This document shows positions 25,983-34,084 of a stretch of DNA of 64,000 nt, in pieces. The notes below the pieces were generated by a model that worked only from the letters and a program-made list of their open reading frames with translations, had not been told where the DNA came from and ran no database searches. The position numbers and the translations under genes are program-made. The stretch spans positions 42,277 to 106,276 of the forward strand of contig NZ_WHPN01000301.1 of assembly GCF_009735685.1 (NCBI RefSeq). Direction: 5' to 3'. Each line of letters starts with the position of its first letter. Positions within the stretch are counted from its first letter, which is position 1. This DNA comes from Streptomyces lycii. Lineage in GTDB: Bacteria > Actinomycetota > Actinomycetes > Streptomycetales > Streptomycetaceae.

Positions 25983-26993
25983 TCACGGTGCTGCCAGTCG
26001 TTCGAACCCGATGGCGGCGGCTCCGAGGACACCGGCCGCGTCACCGCCGGAGGCCCGTACGATCCGGGCGGTGCGCGCCGCGGGGCCCATCGCCTGCGCC
26101 GCGACGAGGCGCCGTACGGGCTCCAGCAGCCGGTCCCCGGAGCGCGTGACTCCTCCGCCGAGGACGACCAGCTCCGGTTCGAACAGGTTGACCAGGGAGG
26201 TGAGTCCGCTGCCGAGGGCGTCCACGGTCTCGGCCCAGACCTGCTCGGCCACCGGATCGCCCTGCCGGGCCGCGGCGTCGACATCGGCGGCGGTGAGCCG
26301 TGCGCGGCCGGCGAGGACGGTGGCGGTGCCGCGGGCCGCCGCGGCGGTGACCGCCTCCGCGGCGCGTTCCGCGATCGAGGTGCCGGACGCGTACGCCTCC
26401 AGACAGCCGGTGCGCCCGCAGCCCTTGCAGCTCCGGCCGCCGGAGCGCACCGTCACATGGCCGGGCTCGCCGCCGTTCCCGGCCCCGCCGCGGAACGTCC
26501 GCCCGTCCAGCACCAGGCCGCCGCCGACCCCGGTGGACACCGTCAGGTACAGCAGGTGGCGGCAGCCGCGCCCGGCACCGAACCGCCACTCCCCCGCCGC
26601 GCCGGCGGTGCCGTCGTTGTCGAGCACGGCGGGCCTGCCGTAGCGCTCGCGGGCGAGGCCGGTGATCGGCACGTCCCGCCAGCCGGGCAGGTGCGGCGGC
26701 GCGAGCAGCACCCCGGAGTACGGGTCCAGCGGCCCGCCGCAGCCGATGCCCGTACCGAGCAGGTTCCCGGCCGCGGCCCCCGCTTCGGCGAGCGCCTTCT
26801 CACCGAGGTCGAACAGCCGCTTGAGCGCGGCTTCCGGGCCGTCCTCGACGCCCGTCGGGCAGACGGCGAAGGACAGCGTCGTGCCGTCCGCGCCGACCAC
26901 CCCTGCGGCGAGCTTGGTGCCGCCGATGTCCAGGGCCAGCACGGCCCCGCCGGCGTTTTCCCCCGGGCCGCCGGCCCCGTGGTCGTCGCTCAC
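25983..26993 (-). CDS. ROK-family sugar kinase
   Basis: This 336-residue kinase has the ATP loop 'LALDIGGTKLAAGVV' near residue 18, the catalytic Asp in 'VLDNDGTAGAAGEW', the hexose motif 'GNGGEPGHVTV' and the zinc-binding pattern CKGCGRTGCLE. It should phosphorylate glucose, mannose, GlcNAc or ManNAc delivered by the adjacent transporter. The EPGH glutamate is common to ROK hexokinases and does not separate these. GTG at 26993 has GGAAGAG upstream. The sequence just upstream is an array of four 32-33 base units, each carrying the same ribosome-site/stop/start arrangement, described separately. The stop overlaps an alternative GTG of the SIS gene. Confidence 0.92.
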   Translation of the reverse strand: MSDDHGAGGPGENAGGAVLALDIGGTKLAAGVVGADGTTLSFAVCPTGVEDGPEAALKRLFDLGEKALAEAGAAAGNLLGTGIGCGGPLDPYSGVLLAPPHLPGWRDVPITGLARERYGRPAVLDNDGTAGAAGEWRFGAGRGCRHLLYLTVSTGVGGGLVLDGRTFRGGAGNGGEPGHVTVRSGGRSCKGCGRTGCLEAYASGTSIAERAAEAVTAAAARGTATVLAGRARLTAADVDAAARQGDPVAEQVWAETVDALGSGLTSLVNLFEPELVVLGGGVTRSGDRLLEPVRRLVAAQAMGPAARTARIVRASGGDAAGVLGAAAIGFERLAAP

Positions 26994-27058
26994 GTCAGCT
27001 CTTCCGTTCCGTGGTCCTGGCTCAACGTCAGCTCTTCCGTTCCGTGGTCGTGGCTCAC
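26990..27058 (-). CDS. possible 22-residue leader peptide before the ROK kinase
   Basis: A GTG at 27058 with GAAGAG upstream opens a 22-codon frame made of two copies of a repeat (…DHGTEELT…). Its TGA overlaps the ROK kinase GTG as GTGA, the same geometry as the real junctions of this operon. It arises entirely from the duplicated junction units, so it may be a by-product rather than a functional leader. Nothing else supports expression. Confidence 0.25.
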   Translation of the reverse strand: MSHDHGTEELTLSQDHGTEELT

Positions 27059-27103
27059 GTCAGCTCTTCGTTCCTCGGTGATGGCTCAACGTCAGCCCTT
27101 CCG
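26994..27103 (-). repeat. 32-33 bp tandem repeat of the permease/ROK gene junction, four copies
   Basis: GTCAGCTCTTCCG-type units begin at 26994, 27027, 27059 and 27091. On the coding strand each unit reads as a GGAAGAG-like ribosome site, TGA, then GTG or TTG. The outermost copies are the permease 3' end and the ROK 5' end, so the junction itself has been duplicated. Confidence 0.85.
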
Positions 27104-28042
27104 TCCTGTGGTGGCGATGCCGGAGACGAAGTACCGCTGGCCGAGGAAGAAGACGAGGATCATCGGCAGGGTGACGACGACGCTCGCGGCGCACACGATC
27201 TCCCACCTCATCTCTCCCCCCTCCCCGAACTGGTCGAGGACGGCCTTCAGGCCGCGCGGCACGGTGTAGAGGTCGGGGTCGCGGAGGTAGATCAGCGGCC
27301 GTACGAGATCCGTCCAGGCGGCCTGCACCTCGAAGACGAAGGTGACCACCAGCGCCGGCCGGCACAGCGGGACGGCGATCCGCCAGAACATCCCGAAGTG
27401 GCTCGCGCCGTCGAGCCGGGCCGCCTCGAACAGTTCGCGCGGCAGGCCCAGGAAGAACTGCCGGAGCAGAAAGATGTAGAAGGCGCTGCCGAAGAGGTTC
27501 GGCGCCCACAGCGGGATCTGGCTGCTGGCCAGGTGCAGCCAGTTCCAGATCAGGTACTGCGGGACCATGGTGACCACGGCCGGCAGCATCATCGTGGCGA
27601 TGACCAGGCCGAAGAGCGCGTTGCGGCCGGGGAAGCGGAAGTAGGCGAAGCCGAAGGCCACGATCGCGCTGCTGGCGGTCGCCGCGACCGCGGCGGCGAG
27701 CGTCACCGCGGCGCTGTTGCCCAGCCAGGTGAGCAACTGCACCTCTTCCCAGATCCGGGTGTAGTTCTCGAACTGCCAGGAGTCCGGGATCAGGGCGTTG
27801 TCGAAGACGTGCTCGGAGGGCTTGAGGGAGGCGCTGATCAGCCACAGGAACGGATAGACGAAGACGACCGTGGCACCGGTCAGGGCGATCCACCGCAGCG
27901 GTCGCGCGACGCGTCCCCGGCTGCCGCGCGCGCCGCCCGCGCGTGCGGGACGGGCCCGGCGGGTTCCGGTGCCGGCGGGGGCGCCGGTGTCCGCGGGCCG
28001 CTCGCCGTCGCGGCCGGGAGGGAGGGTGGTGAGGCCGGTCAT
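27092..28042 (-). CDS. ABC sugar permease, MalG/CUT1 type
   Basis: The 316-residue inner membrane protein has a Gly/Arg/Pro-rich N-terminal tail, then six predicted membrane helices starting with 'WIALTGATVVFVYPFLWLISASLKP'. The EAA-type cytoplasmic loop 'EAARLDGASHFGMFWRIAVP' contacts the ATPase. It pairs with the next permease and the binding protein in a carbohydrate importer; no ATPase gene is present here, so a shared MsiK-type ATPase, common in Streptomyces, is likely. ATG at 28042 overlaps the upstream permease stop (ATGA) with GGGAGA upstream. Confidence 0.94.
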   Translation of the reverse strand: MTGLTTLPPGRDGERPADTGAPAGTGTRRARPARAGGARGSRGRVARPLRWIALTGATVVFVYPFLWLISASLKPSEHVFDNALIPDSWQFENYTRIWEEVQLLTWLGNSAAVTLAAAVAATASSAIVAFGFAYFRFPGRNALFGLVIATMMLPAVVTMVPQYLIWNWLHLASSQIPLWAPNLFGSAFYIFLLRQFFLGLPRELFEAARLDGASHFGMFWRIAVPLCRPALVVTFVFEVQAAWTDLVRPLIYLRDPDLYTVPRGLKAVLDQFGEGGEMRWEIVCAASVVVTLPMILVFFLGQRYFVSGIATTGRKG

Positions 28043-29001
28043 CGGGCGTCTCCCTCGTAGTAGACGAACCGCTTGCTGACCTTGGCCTGGATCACGGTGA
28101 TGACCAGGATCACCGCGAACAGCAGCCAGGACAGGGCGGAGGCGTAGCCCATGTGCATGAACTGGAAGGCCTGCTGGAAGAGGTAGACGACGTAGAACAG
28201 CGCGGCCTCGTGGCTGTACGTCTGCGCGTTGGAGGTGCCGAAGAAGGCGGTGTACGCCTCGGTGAAGGTCTGCAGCGAGGCGATGGTGTTGACGATGAGG
28301 GTGAAGAACAGCGCACCGGAGATCTGCGGCAGGGTGACGTGCCGGAACGCCTTCCAGCGGCTCGCCCCGTCCAGCTCGGCGGCCTCGTACAGGTCCTGCG
28401 GCACGTTGCGCAGCGCCGCGAGGTAGATGACCACGGTGGAGCCCAGCGCCCAGAGGGTGGTGAGCACCAGCCCGGGCTTGACCCAGCTGCCGTCGGTGGT
28501 CCAGCTGGGCCCGGGGATGCCGAAGAACCCGAGCACGTTGTTGACCAGGCCCATGTTGCCGTTGAACAGCAGCAGGAAGAGGATGCCGACGGCGACCGAC
28601 GGCGTCATCACCGGCAGGTAGAAGACGGTGCGGAAGAAGCCGGCGGCCTTGCCCACCCGGAGCAGCAGCATGGCCAGTGCCAGCGCCAGCGCCATGGACA
28701 GCGGCACCCGCAGCGCGGTGAAGACCAGGGTGTTCAGCAGCGAGGTGGCGACCTGCGGGTCCTCGAAGAGCTGCCGGTAGTTGTCCATGCCGACGGCGTG
28801 GGTGGGCCCGATGCCGTCGTAGTTGGTGAAGGACAGCACGAAGCTGGCGATCATCGGCCCGGCGGTGAGGGCCAGGAAGCCGAACATCCACGGCGAGATG
28901 AACCAGTACGCGGCCCGGGTGTCGCGGCGCCGCCACGAGGCCCGCCAGCGCCGGACCCGGTCGCGGCGCTCACCGGTCAGGAGCGTGGTCATGCCGGTCA
29001 C
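28039..29001 (-). CDS. ABC sugar permease, MalF/CUT1 type
   Basis: The 320-residue membrane protein has an Arg-rich cytoplasmic start, helices beginning at 'AAYWFISPWMFGFLALTAGPMIASF', and the EAA loop 'EAAELDGASRWKAFRHVTLPQ'. It is the partner subunit of the permease at 27092-28042. GTG at 29001 overlaps the binding-protein stop (GTGA) and has GGAGAGGGA directly upstream. A second in-frame ATG three codons later could also serve. Confidence 0.94.
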   Translation of the reverse strand: MTGMTTLLTGERRDRVRRWRASWRRRDTRAAYWFISPWMFGFLALTAGPMIASFVLSFTNYDGIGPTHAVGMDNYRQLFEDPQVATSLLNTLVFTALRVPLSMALALALAMLLLRVGKAAGFFRTVFYLPVMTPSVAVGILFLLLFNGNMGLVNNVLGFFGIPGPSWTTDGSWVKPGLVLTTLWALGSTVVIYLAALRNVPQDLYEAAELDGASRWKAFRHVTLPQISGALFFTLIVNTIASLQTFTEAYTAFFGTSNAQTYSHEAALFYVVYLFQQAFQFMHMGYASALSWLLFAVILVITVIQAKVSKRFVYYEGDAR

Positions 29002-30368
29002 TCCCTCTCCGTGTTGCCGCGGTCCAGTGCCGCCTGCGCGCGCTGCTGCGCCTGTTCGAGCGCTTCGCGCGGGCCGGCGTCCCCGGACAGGACGCTGTTG
29101 ACCGCGGACTGCCAGGCCTTGCGGAACTCGGTGCCGGCGGCGTTGGCGGGGACGCTGAAGGCGTTGTCCTGTGCCGCGTAGAGCTGGCGGGCGGCCTCGT
29201 CGAACGCGGCGTTGCCGGTGGGCTTCCAGATCTCCTCGTGGATGCGGCGGTCCGCCACCTTGTTGCCGGTGAAGTCGCCGATGTACGGGGAGCCGTCCTT
29301 ACGGATTTCCGCCGCCTTGGCCCGCGCGGCGGCGAACCAGGTGTCGGGCGCGGTCATCTCGGTGATGAACTCGCAGGCCTCCTCCGGGTGCGGGCTGCCC
29401 TTGGGGACGACCCAGCTGTAACCGGAGACGTAGTTGACCGGCTCGCCCCGGCGGTCGGTGAACGGCTTGGTCCGCAGGTCGACGTCGGGTGAGGTCTCGG
29501 CGAGGACGCTGACGTACCAGTCCTCCATGGGGTACGCGCCCACCTGGCCGCGCACCAGCTGGTTGCCCGCGCCGAACTGGTCGAAGGAATCGCGGAGCGC
29601 CTTCATGCCGCCCCAGCCGCCCTGCGCGTCGATCAGCCCGACGGTGAACCGGAGGGCTTCGACCGTCCGCGGGTCGTCGAGCTTCGCCGTCCGGCCGTCG
29701 GCGCTCAGCAGCGAGCCGCCGTTGGCCCGGACCCACAGCGGGAAGAACTCCGGGATCTTCGGGTCGAAGCCGATGCGGGTGAGCTTGCCGCCCCTGGTGC
29801 GGTCGAGGTCCTCGGCGAGAGCGCGCAGGGCCTGCCAGTCGGAGGTGTCGATGTCGGCGGCACGGTGGCCGGCCTCCTCGACGACCTTGCCGTTGATGAG
29901 CAGCAGCCGGTTGTCGTAGGAGTCGGGCAGCCCGTAGACCGTGCCGTCGAGGGTGGCCTCGTCGACGGCGCCGTCGCGGTACTGCTCCAGATCGACGTCC
30001 TGGTCACGGAGGCACTCGGTCAGCGGCATGATCGCGCCGCGGGCGGCATAGCCGCCGATCAGCGTGCGGTCCATGCGCACCGCGTCGGGCGGGTCGCCCG
30101 CGGCCACCGCGGAGAGGAACTGCTGTTCGTCGAACGCGCCCTCGTTGACCTCGAGTTTCATCGTTCCGAGGGTCTTGCGTGCCTTCTCGACCCGGACGGT
30201 GGCCAGGGCGTCCCCCATGCCGTACCCCATGGTGGTGAAGGTGTCGGAGGTGTCGGCGAGGCCCACGCCACCGCAGGCGGTGGCGGCCGGCAGGAGCAGC
30301 GCGGCCACGGCGGCGAGGGCGGCGGGCCGGCGGTGGCGCCGCCGGTGGTGGGGTGGTGGTGCCGTCAT
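28998..30368 (-). CDS. ABC sugar-binding lipoprotein
   Basis: The 456-residue extracellular solute-binding protein (family 1) starts with a basic, His/Arg-rich n-region, a hydrophobic stretch and a lipobox ending at C32 ('LLPAATAC'), so it should be lipid-anchored outside the membrane. Typical features include 'QQFLSAVAAGDPPDAVRMD', 'GTVYGLPDSYDNRLLLIN' and 'VSGYSWVVPKGSPHPEEA'. ATG at 30368 has GGGAGAG at good spacing; a few codons upstream are in frame but lack a site. It is the first gene of the long operon, with the paired operator about 110 bases upstream. The ligand is presumably a mannose- or GlcNAc-containing oligosaccharide. Confidence 0.93.
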   Translation of the reverse strand: MTAPPPHHRRRHRRPAALAAVAALLLPAATACGGVGLADTSDTFTTMGYGMGDALATVRVEKARKTLGTMKLEVNEGAFDEQQFLSAVAAGDPPDAVRMDRTLIGGYAARGAIMPLTECLRDQDVDLEQYRDGAVDEATLDGTVYGLPDSYDNRLLLINGKVVEEAGHRAADIDTSDWQALRALAEDLDRTRGGKLTRIGFDPKIPEFFPLWVRANGGSLLSADGRTAKLDDPRTVEALRFTVGLIDAQGGWGGMKALRDSFDQFGAGNQLVRGQVGAYPMEDWYVSVLAETSPDVDLRTKPFTDRRGEPVNYVSGYSWVVPKGSPHPEEACEFITEMTAPDTWFAAARAKAAEIRKDGSPYIGDFTGNKVADRRIHEEIWKPTGNAAFDEAARQLYAAQDNAFSVPANAAGTEFRKAWQSAVNSVLSGDAGPREALEQAQQRAQAALDRGNTERE

Positions 30369-30475
30369 GTGCTCTCCCTTGAGTGTGACGGGCACGGGCG
30401 GGGGGATCAGCGGACGGGGACGGCGGGCGGGGACGGAAACACGTCGTCAGAAGCGTGGATCCGGGCCGCCGGAGA

Positions 30476-30511
30476 ATGTGGCATCGTTCCCACATGAGAA
30501 CGTAGCCACAT
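30476..30511. promoter_or_regulatory. paired LacI-type operator upstream of the transporter operon
   Basis: Two 14-base near-palindromes with central CG, TGGCATCGTTCCCA (30479-30492) and TGAGAACGTAGCCA (30495-30508), are 16 bases apart. As a whole the site is also an inverted repeat (12 of 14 matching arm bases). The same arrangement occurs at 35946-35975. The LacI protein encoded between the two sites is the natural ligand. Confidence 0.72.
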
Positions 30512-30692
30512 GGCCCGGAGGGGTCAAGAGAAGGTGAACAACAGGTTTCCGGGCGCGCCGGGGCGGGGCACGTCGGCGCAGCTCAGGGGGTGACAGAGGG
30601 GCCGGCACGGGGATTTCGGACGCCCGTACGGGGTGGGTGCGGGCCGCTCGCGGAGCCCGCCCGGGCGCTCCCCCCGGAAGCCCCCTGGGCGG

Positions 30693-30833
30693 CGGAAGCC
30701 GGTTCCGGGCTGCGCGGAAACCGTTCCGGGCCCTGTGGCAACGGTTCCGCGGCGGGGCTCCGGCGGAAGCCGTCCGGACCGGCCCTGTGGAGAGGTTTCC
30801 GGATTTCCGGGCTCCCTGCGGAAACGGTTCCGG
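30693..30833. promoter_or_regulatory. four GGAA-N4/5-TTCC palindrome-like motifs in the gap
   Basis: Motifs of the form CGGAAACGGTTCCGG occur at about 30693-30707, 30715-30729, 30736-30751 and 30819-30833. They lie in the 625-base gap (30369-30993) between the lacI stop and the binding-protein start. Apart from the operator at 30476 and a GGCGCCGGCGCC palindrome at 30971-30982 just after the lacI stop, I see nothing else in this gap. Confidence 0.4.
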
Positions 30834-30993
30834 GGGTGTGTCTGCGGACGTCATCCGGCTGCGTGCGGCGGCCGACCCGGGTGCGGGGACCGTCCCGGTG
30901 CGGCTACGGGGTCCGCCGGGCGGGGTCCCGGGCCTGCGGGGGCCGTCCGGTGGCTCGCGGTGGTGATCCGGGCGCCGGCGCCGGTGCCCCGCG

Positions 30994-32052
30994 CTACGGA
31001 GTCTGTTCGGCCGGGGTTCCGGGCGCGGAGGTCGAGCCGCGCAGCACGAACTCCGGTTCCAGCGTGTGGGTCCTGGCCCGCCCCCGCTCGCCCGCGATCC
31101 GCTCCAGCAGCAGTTCGGCGGCCGTGCGGCCCATCTCGTAGACGGGCTGGCGCACCGCGGTCAGCCCGGGCTCCACGATGCGCATCCAGGTCAGATCGTC
31201 GAAGGACACCACGGAGCAGTCCTTCGGCACCGCGCTGCCCCGGCGCTGGAGCTCCTGCCACACCGCCTCGGCGACGAGGTTGTTCGCCGCGAACACGGCC
31301 GTGACGTCCGGGTTGGCGTCGAGGAAGGCCGCCACGTCGCCCTGCGGGTCGGCCGGACGCAGCCCGAGGTCGAGCACGAGCCGCCGGGCCAGCGGGACTC
31401 CGGCCGCGCGGTGGGCCGCGCGGTAGCCCTTGAGCCGGTCCCGTCCGGTGCCCCACACCGTCTCGTCCAGCACCATCGCGATCCGGCGGTGGCCGAGTTC
31501 CAGCAGATGGCTCACGGCCTCCCGGGCGCCGCGCTCGCTGTCGATGGTCACCGCGTCACAGCTGCGCACGCCGGAGCGCCGGTCGACCTCGACGACGGGC
31601 GTGCCGTGCTCGACGAGCAGTTCGGTGGCGGTCCGGCCCACCGGGGCGAGCAGCACACCGGCGGCGCGCATCGCGAGGAAGGCGCGGGCGCCGTCCAGCG
31701 CCTGTGTGTCGCTGCCGTGGTCGTCGACCAGCACCATCTGGTGCCCGGCCGCGGCGAGGGTCTGCTCCACCCCGGCCGCGAGGGCGGCGTAGAACTGGTT
31801 GCGCAGGTCCGAGACGACGAGGCCGACCAGGCCGCTGGAGCGGCCCTTCAGGCTGCGCGCGGAGACGTCCGGCACGTAGCCGAGCCGGGCGGCCGCGGCC
31901 TCGATCCGGGCCTTCAGCCCCTCGGCGACATAACCGTGGCCCGCCAGCGCGCGGGACGCGGTCGACGGGGACGTGCCCGCCTCCTGGGCCACCTCGCGGA
32001 GGGTGACCCGGGCCCGCCTGCTCCTGCCGCCGGTGCGCGCGTCCTTGCCCAT
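30994..32052 (-). CDS. LacI-family transcriptional regulator
   Basis: The 352-residue repressor begins with a LacI helix-turn-helix ('VTLREVAQEAGTSPSTASRALAG', about residues 16-38) and hinge helix ('VSARSLKGRSSGLVGLVV'), followed by a periplasmic-binding-protein-like effector domain ending in 'PEFVLRGSTSAP'. It is the third gene of the MBL/GH36/lacI operon, 13 bases after the GH36-like stop. Both local operons start behind paired TGGnnnCGnnnCCA sites that match LacI-family operators, so it most likely represses its own operon and the transporter/glycosidase operon until a sugar inducer binds. Confidence 0.94.
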   Translation of the reverse strand: MGKDARTGGRSRRARVTLREVAQEAGTSPSTASRALAGHGYVAEGLKARIEAAAARLGYVPDVSARSLKGRSSGLVGLVVSDLRNQFYAALAAGVEQTLAAAGHQMVLVDDHGSDTQALDGARAFLAMRAAGVLLAPVGRTATELLVEHGTPVVEVDRRSGVRSCDAVTIDSERGAREAVSHLLELGHRRIAMVLDETVWGTGRDRLKGYRAAHRAAGVPLARRLVLDLGLRPADPQGDVAAFLDANPDVTAVFAANNLVAEAVWQELQRRGSAVPKDCSVVSFDDLTWMRIVEPGLTAVRQPVYEMGRTAAELLLERIAGERGRARTHTLEPEFVLRGSTSAPGTPAEQTP

Positions 32053-32065
32053 CGACCCCTCTTCC

Positions 32066-34084
32066 TCACCGTCGGCCGCGGTCGCGCCAGCGCTCCCACT
32101 GCTCGCGCAGGGCGGCGTAGTCGCACTCCTGGAGTTCCTCGCCCGTGCGGTCGAGGTGCGTCGTCACATACAGCGCCGGAACGCCCAGCTCCCGCTTGGC
32201 CGCACCGTAGGCGCGCCACTGCGCGAGGTCCGGTGCGCACCAGTCGTCGGTGTCGGTCAGCAGCCCCGGGCACGCCGCCCGGGCGACCGCCGCGCGGTAG
32301 CGCATCTGGGGTACGACGCGGGCGCGGGGGTCCGGGTCGTCCAGTCGCAGCATGTCGTTGAGCCGGATCATATCGGTCACCGCCGCGAACGCCGGATGCG
32401 GCGTGTGCGTGACGACCAGCGCGTCCGGCTTCGCCCCCTTCGCCGCGTCATGGATCGTGGCCAGTTGATCGTACAGGAGCGCAAGGCCCCAGCGGTCTCC
32501 GGCGGTTGTCAGGGAGTGCCCGGACGGCGTGTCGGCGGTGAAGTCGATCTTCAGGCCGTCGGCGTCCAGGCCGTCCGGGGCGAGCAGCCGGTCGATGTTC
32601 CCGGCCAGCAGGACGCGCGCGCCCGGGTGGCCGGGGTCCAGGGCGACCGGCACGCCGTCGGGGGTCCGTACGCAGAACTCCTCCGGTACGCCCTCGGTCG
32701 CCCAGGCCCGCCACCACAGCAGCACCTTCTGGCCGCGGGCGTGCCGGCCCGCGATCCAGGCGCGCAGGTCCGGCCACTTGACCGGGTCGGGCTCCCAGGA
32801 GCCGTAGACCACCTGCCACTTGTCGTCCACCACGACGGTGCCGGGCACCAGGCCGTGCGCCTCCAGCACCGCGAGGTGCGCGTCGTACTCCCGCTGGGTG
32901 GCGAGCGCGGGCGCGGGGCGGCCGGTGTCACGGGCCCGGGCCGTCTGCGCGCCCCAGCCGCAGAACATCGGTTCCGACCACCAGGCGGGCCGTTCGCCGG
33001 GGTCCGGCGCGGGCGCCCAGCCGTGCGCCTCCAGCCACCGGCGGTGCGCGCGCAGCCCGGCGTACGGATCCGGGTGGCCGGGCGAGACGAGCAGCGCCGG
33101 GGTGCGGAAGGCGCCGTCCACCCGGGTGTGGCCCTCGTAGTCGCAGCTCAGGTGCCAGCCCTGGTCGGAGGGGACGTAGCGGAGCTGGGTGAAGGTCAGT
33201 TCGCGTACCGGCGCGCCGAGCCCGAGCGTGCACCACTCCCCCGCGCCGGGGGCGGCCGGGTCGGTGTCGTCGGGCAGCCGGGCCCCGGTGAGCGCCAGGC
33301 ACAGCGGCGCGGGGGTGAAGAACCAGTGCCCGCGCCCGGGTCGCGCGTCCCCGCACGCGCCGATCACGGCGCTCTCCCCCGCGCCGCGCAGCAGCCTGCG
33401 CGGCGGGCCGGGGTTCGGTGTGAACAGGGTCTGCCAGTCGTGCCCGCTGGGGCACAGTCCGCTGCCGCGGCCGCCCCGCGCGGACCGGGTGGCGAAGAGG
33501 GCCACGGACTCCAGCCGCCCGGCTCCGCGCACCGACCAGCTGAACTCGGGGCCTTCCGGGGTGCACACGAGACGGGTCTCGGCGTGGTCCCAGGCGGTGG
33601 AGCGCCGGGTGACGGTCACGACGGGCGCGGGCCCGGACGTGTCGAGCACCGGGGCGGCGACGGAGAGCGTCTCGTCGACCGCGCCGGTACGGTCCAGCGC
33701 GCCGGGCAGTTGGAGCTCCACCGGATATGCGCCGCCGGCGAGGAGGCGGGCGGTGGTGCCGTCCGCGGCGACCGTGAGCCGGTAGCCGGGCGCGGTGACG
33801 CCGATCTCCCCGGCGGCGGTCCGCTCGGCGGTGACCGCGGGCTCCCCGTGCCGGTGCTCCGCCGCGCGCCGTTCCGCGTCCGGGCGGGAAGCGCGGGTGT
33901 CCTCCGGAGCCGGGCGGGAAGCGCGGGCGCGCCCGGAGGCCGCGCGAGAGGCTCGGGTCTTCTCCACGTCCGGGCGGGAGGCACGGGTCTCCTCCGGAGC
34001 CGGGCGGGAAGCGCGGAAGTCCTCGGGGTCCGGGCGGGAAGCACGGGTGTTCTCCCGGGGCCGCGGGTCCGTGTGGTCGGTCAT
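32066..34084 (-). CDS. GH36-like (clan GH-D) glycosidase
   Basis: The 672-residue protein has an N-terminal tail of six RASRPxPEDT-type decapeptides, a beta-supersandwich domain ('YRLTVAADGTTARLLAGG'), then a barrel with 'PGTVVVDDKWQVVYGSWEPD', the probable nucleophile Asp in 'DGLKIDFTAD' and an acid/base candidate in 'LLTDTDDWC'. This arrangement resembles alpha-galactosidase/raffinose-synthase-like GH36 members; the exact family and substrate are uncertain. There is no signal peptide. ATG at 34084 overlaps the stop of the MBL gene (ATGA), indicating coupling. Confidence 0.78.
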   Translation of the reverse strand: MTDHTDPRPRENTRASRPDPEDFRASRPAPEETRASRPDVEKTRASRAASGRARASRPAPEDTRASRPDAERRAAEHRHGEPAVTAERTAAGEIGVTAPGYRLTVAADGTTARLLAGGAYPVELQLPGALDRTGAVDETLSVAAPVLDTSGPAPVVTVTRRSTAWDHAETRLVCTPEGPEFSWSVRGAGRLESVALFATRSARGGRGSGLCPSGHDWQTLFTPNPGPPRRLLRGAGESAVIGACGDARPGRGHWFFTPAPLCLALTGARLPDDTDPAAPGAGEWCTLGLGAPVRELTFTQLRYVPSDQGWHLSCDYEGHTRVDGAFRTPALLVSPGHPDPYAGLRAHRRWLEAHGWAPAPDPGERPAWWSEPMFCGWGAQTARARDTGRPAPALATQREYDAHLAVLEAHGLVPGTVVVDDKWQVVYGSWEPDPVKWPDLRAWIAGRHARGQKVLLWWRAWATEGVPEEFCVRTPDGVPVALDPGHPGARVLLAGNIDRLLAPDGLDADGLKIDFTADTPSGHSLTTAGDRWGLALLYDQLATIHDAAKGAKPDALVVTHTPHPAFAAVTDMIRLNDMLRLDDPDPRARVVPQMRYRAAVARAACPGLLTDTDDWCAPDLAQWRAYGAAKRELGVPALYVTTHLDRTGEELQECDYAALREQWERWRDRGRR
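33870..34070 (-). repeat. 30-bp repeat at the 5' end of the GH36-like gene
   Basis: About six imperfect units containing GGGCGGGAAGCGCGGGTGTC encode RASRPxPEDT decapeptides. Confidence 0.85.

Noticed and set aside
24988-25986. SIS gene starting at GTG 25986
   Set aside because: It would match the GTGA junction pattern, but the added residues are low-complexity and lack a ribosome site; ATG 25893 was preferred while noting the alternative.
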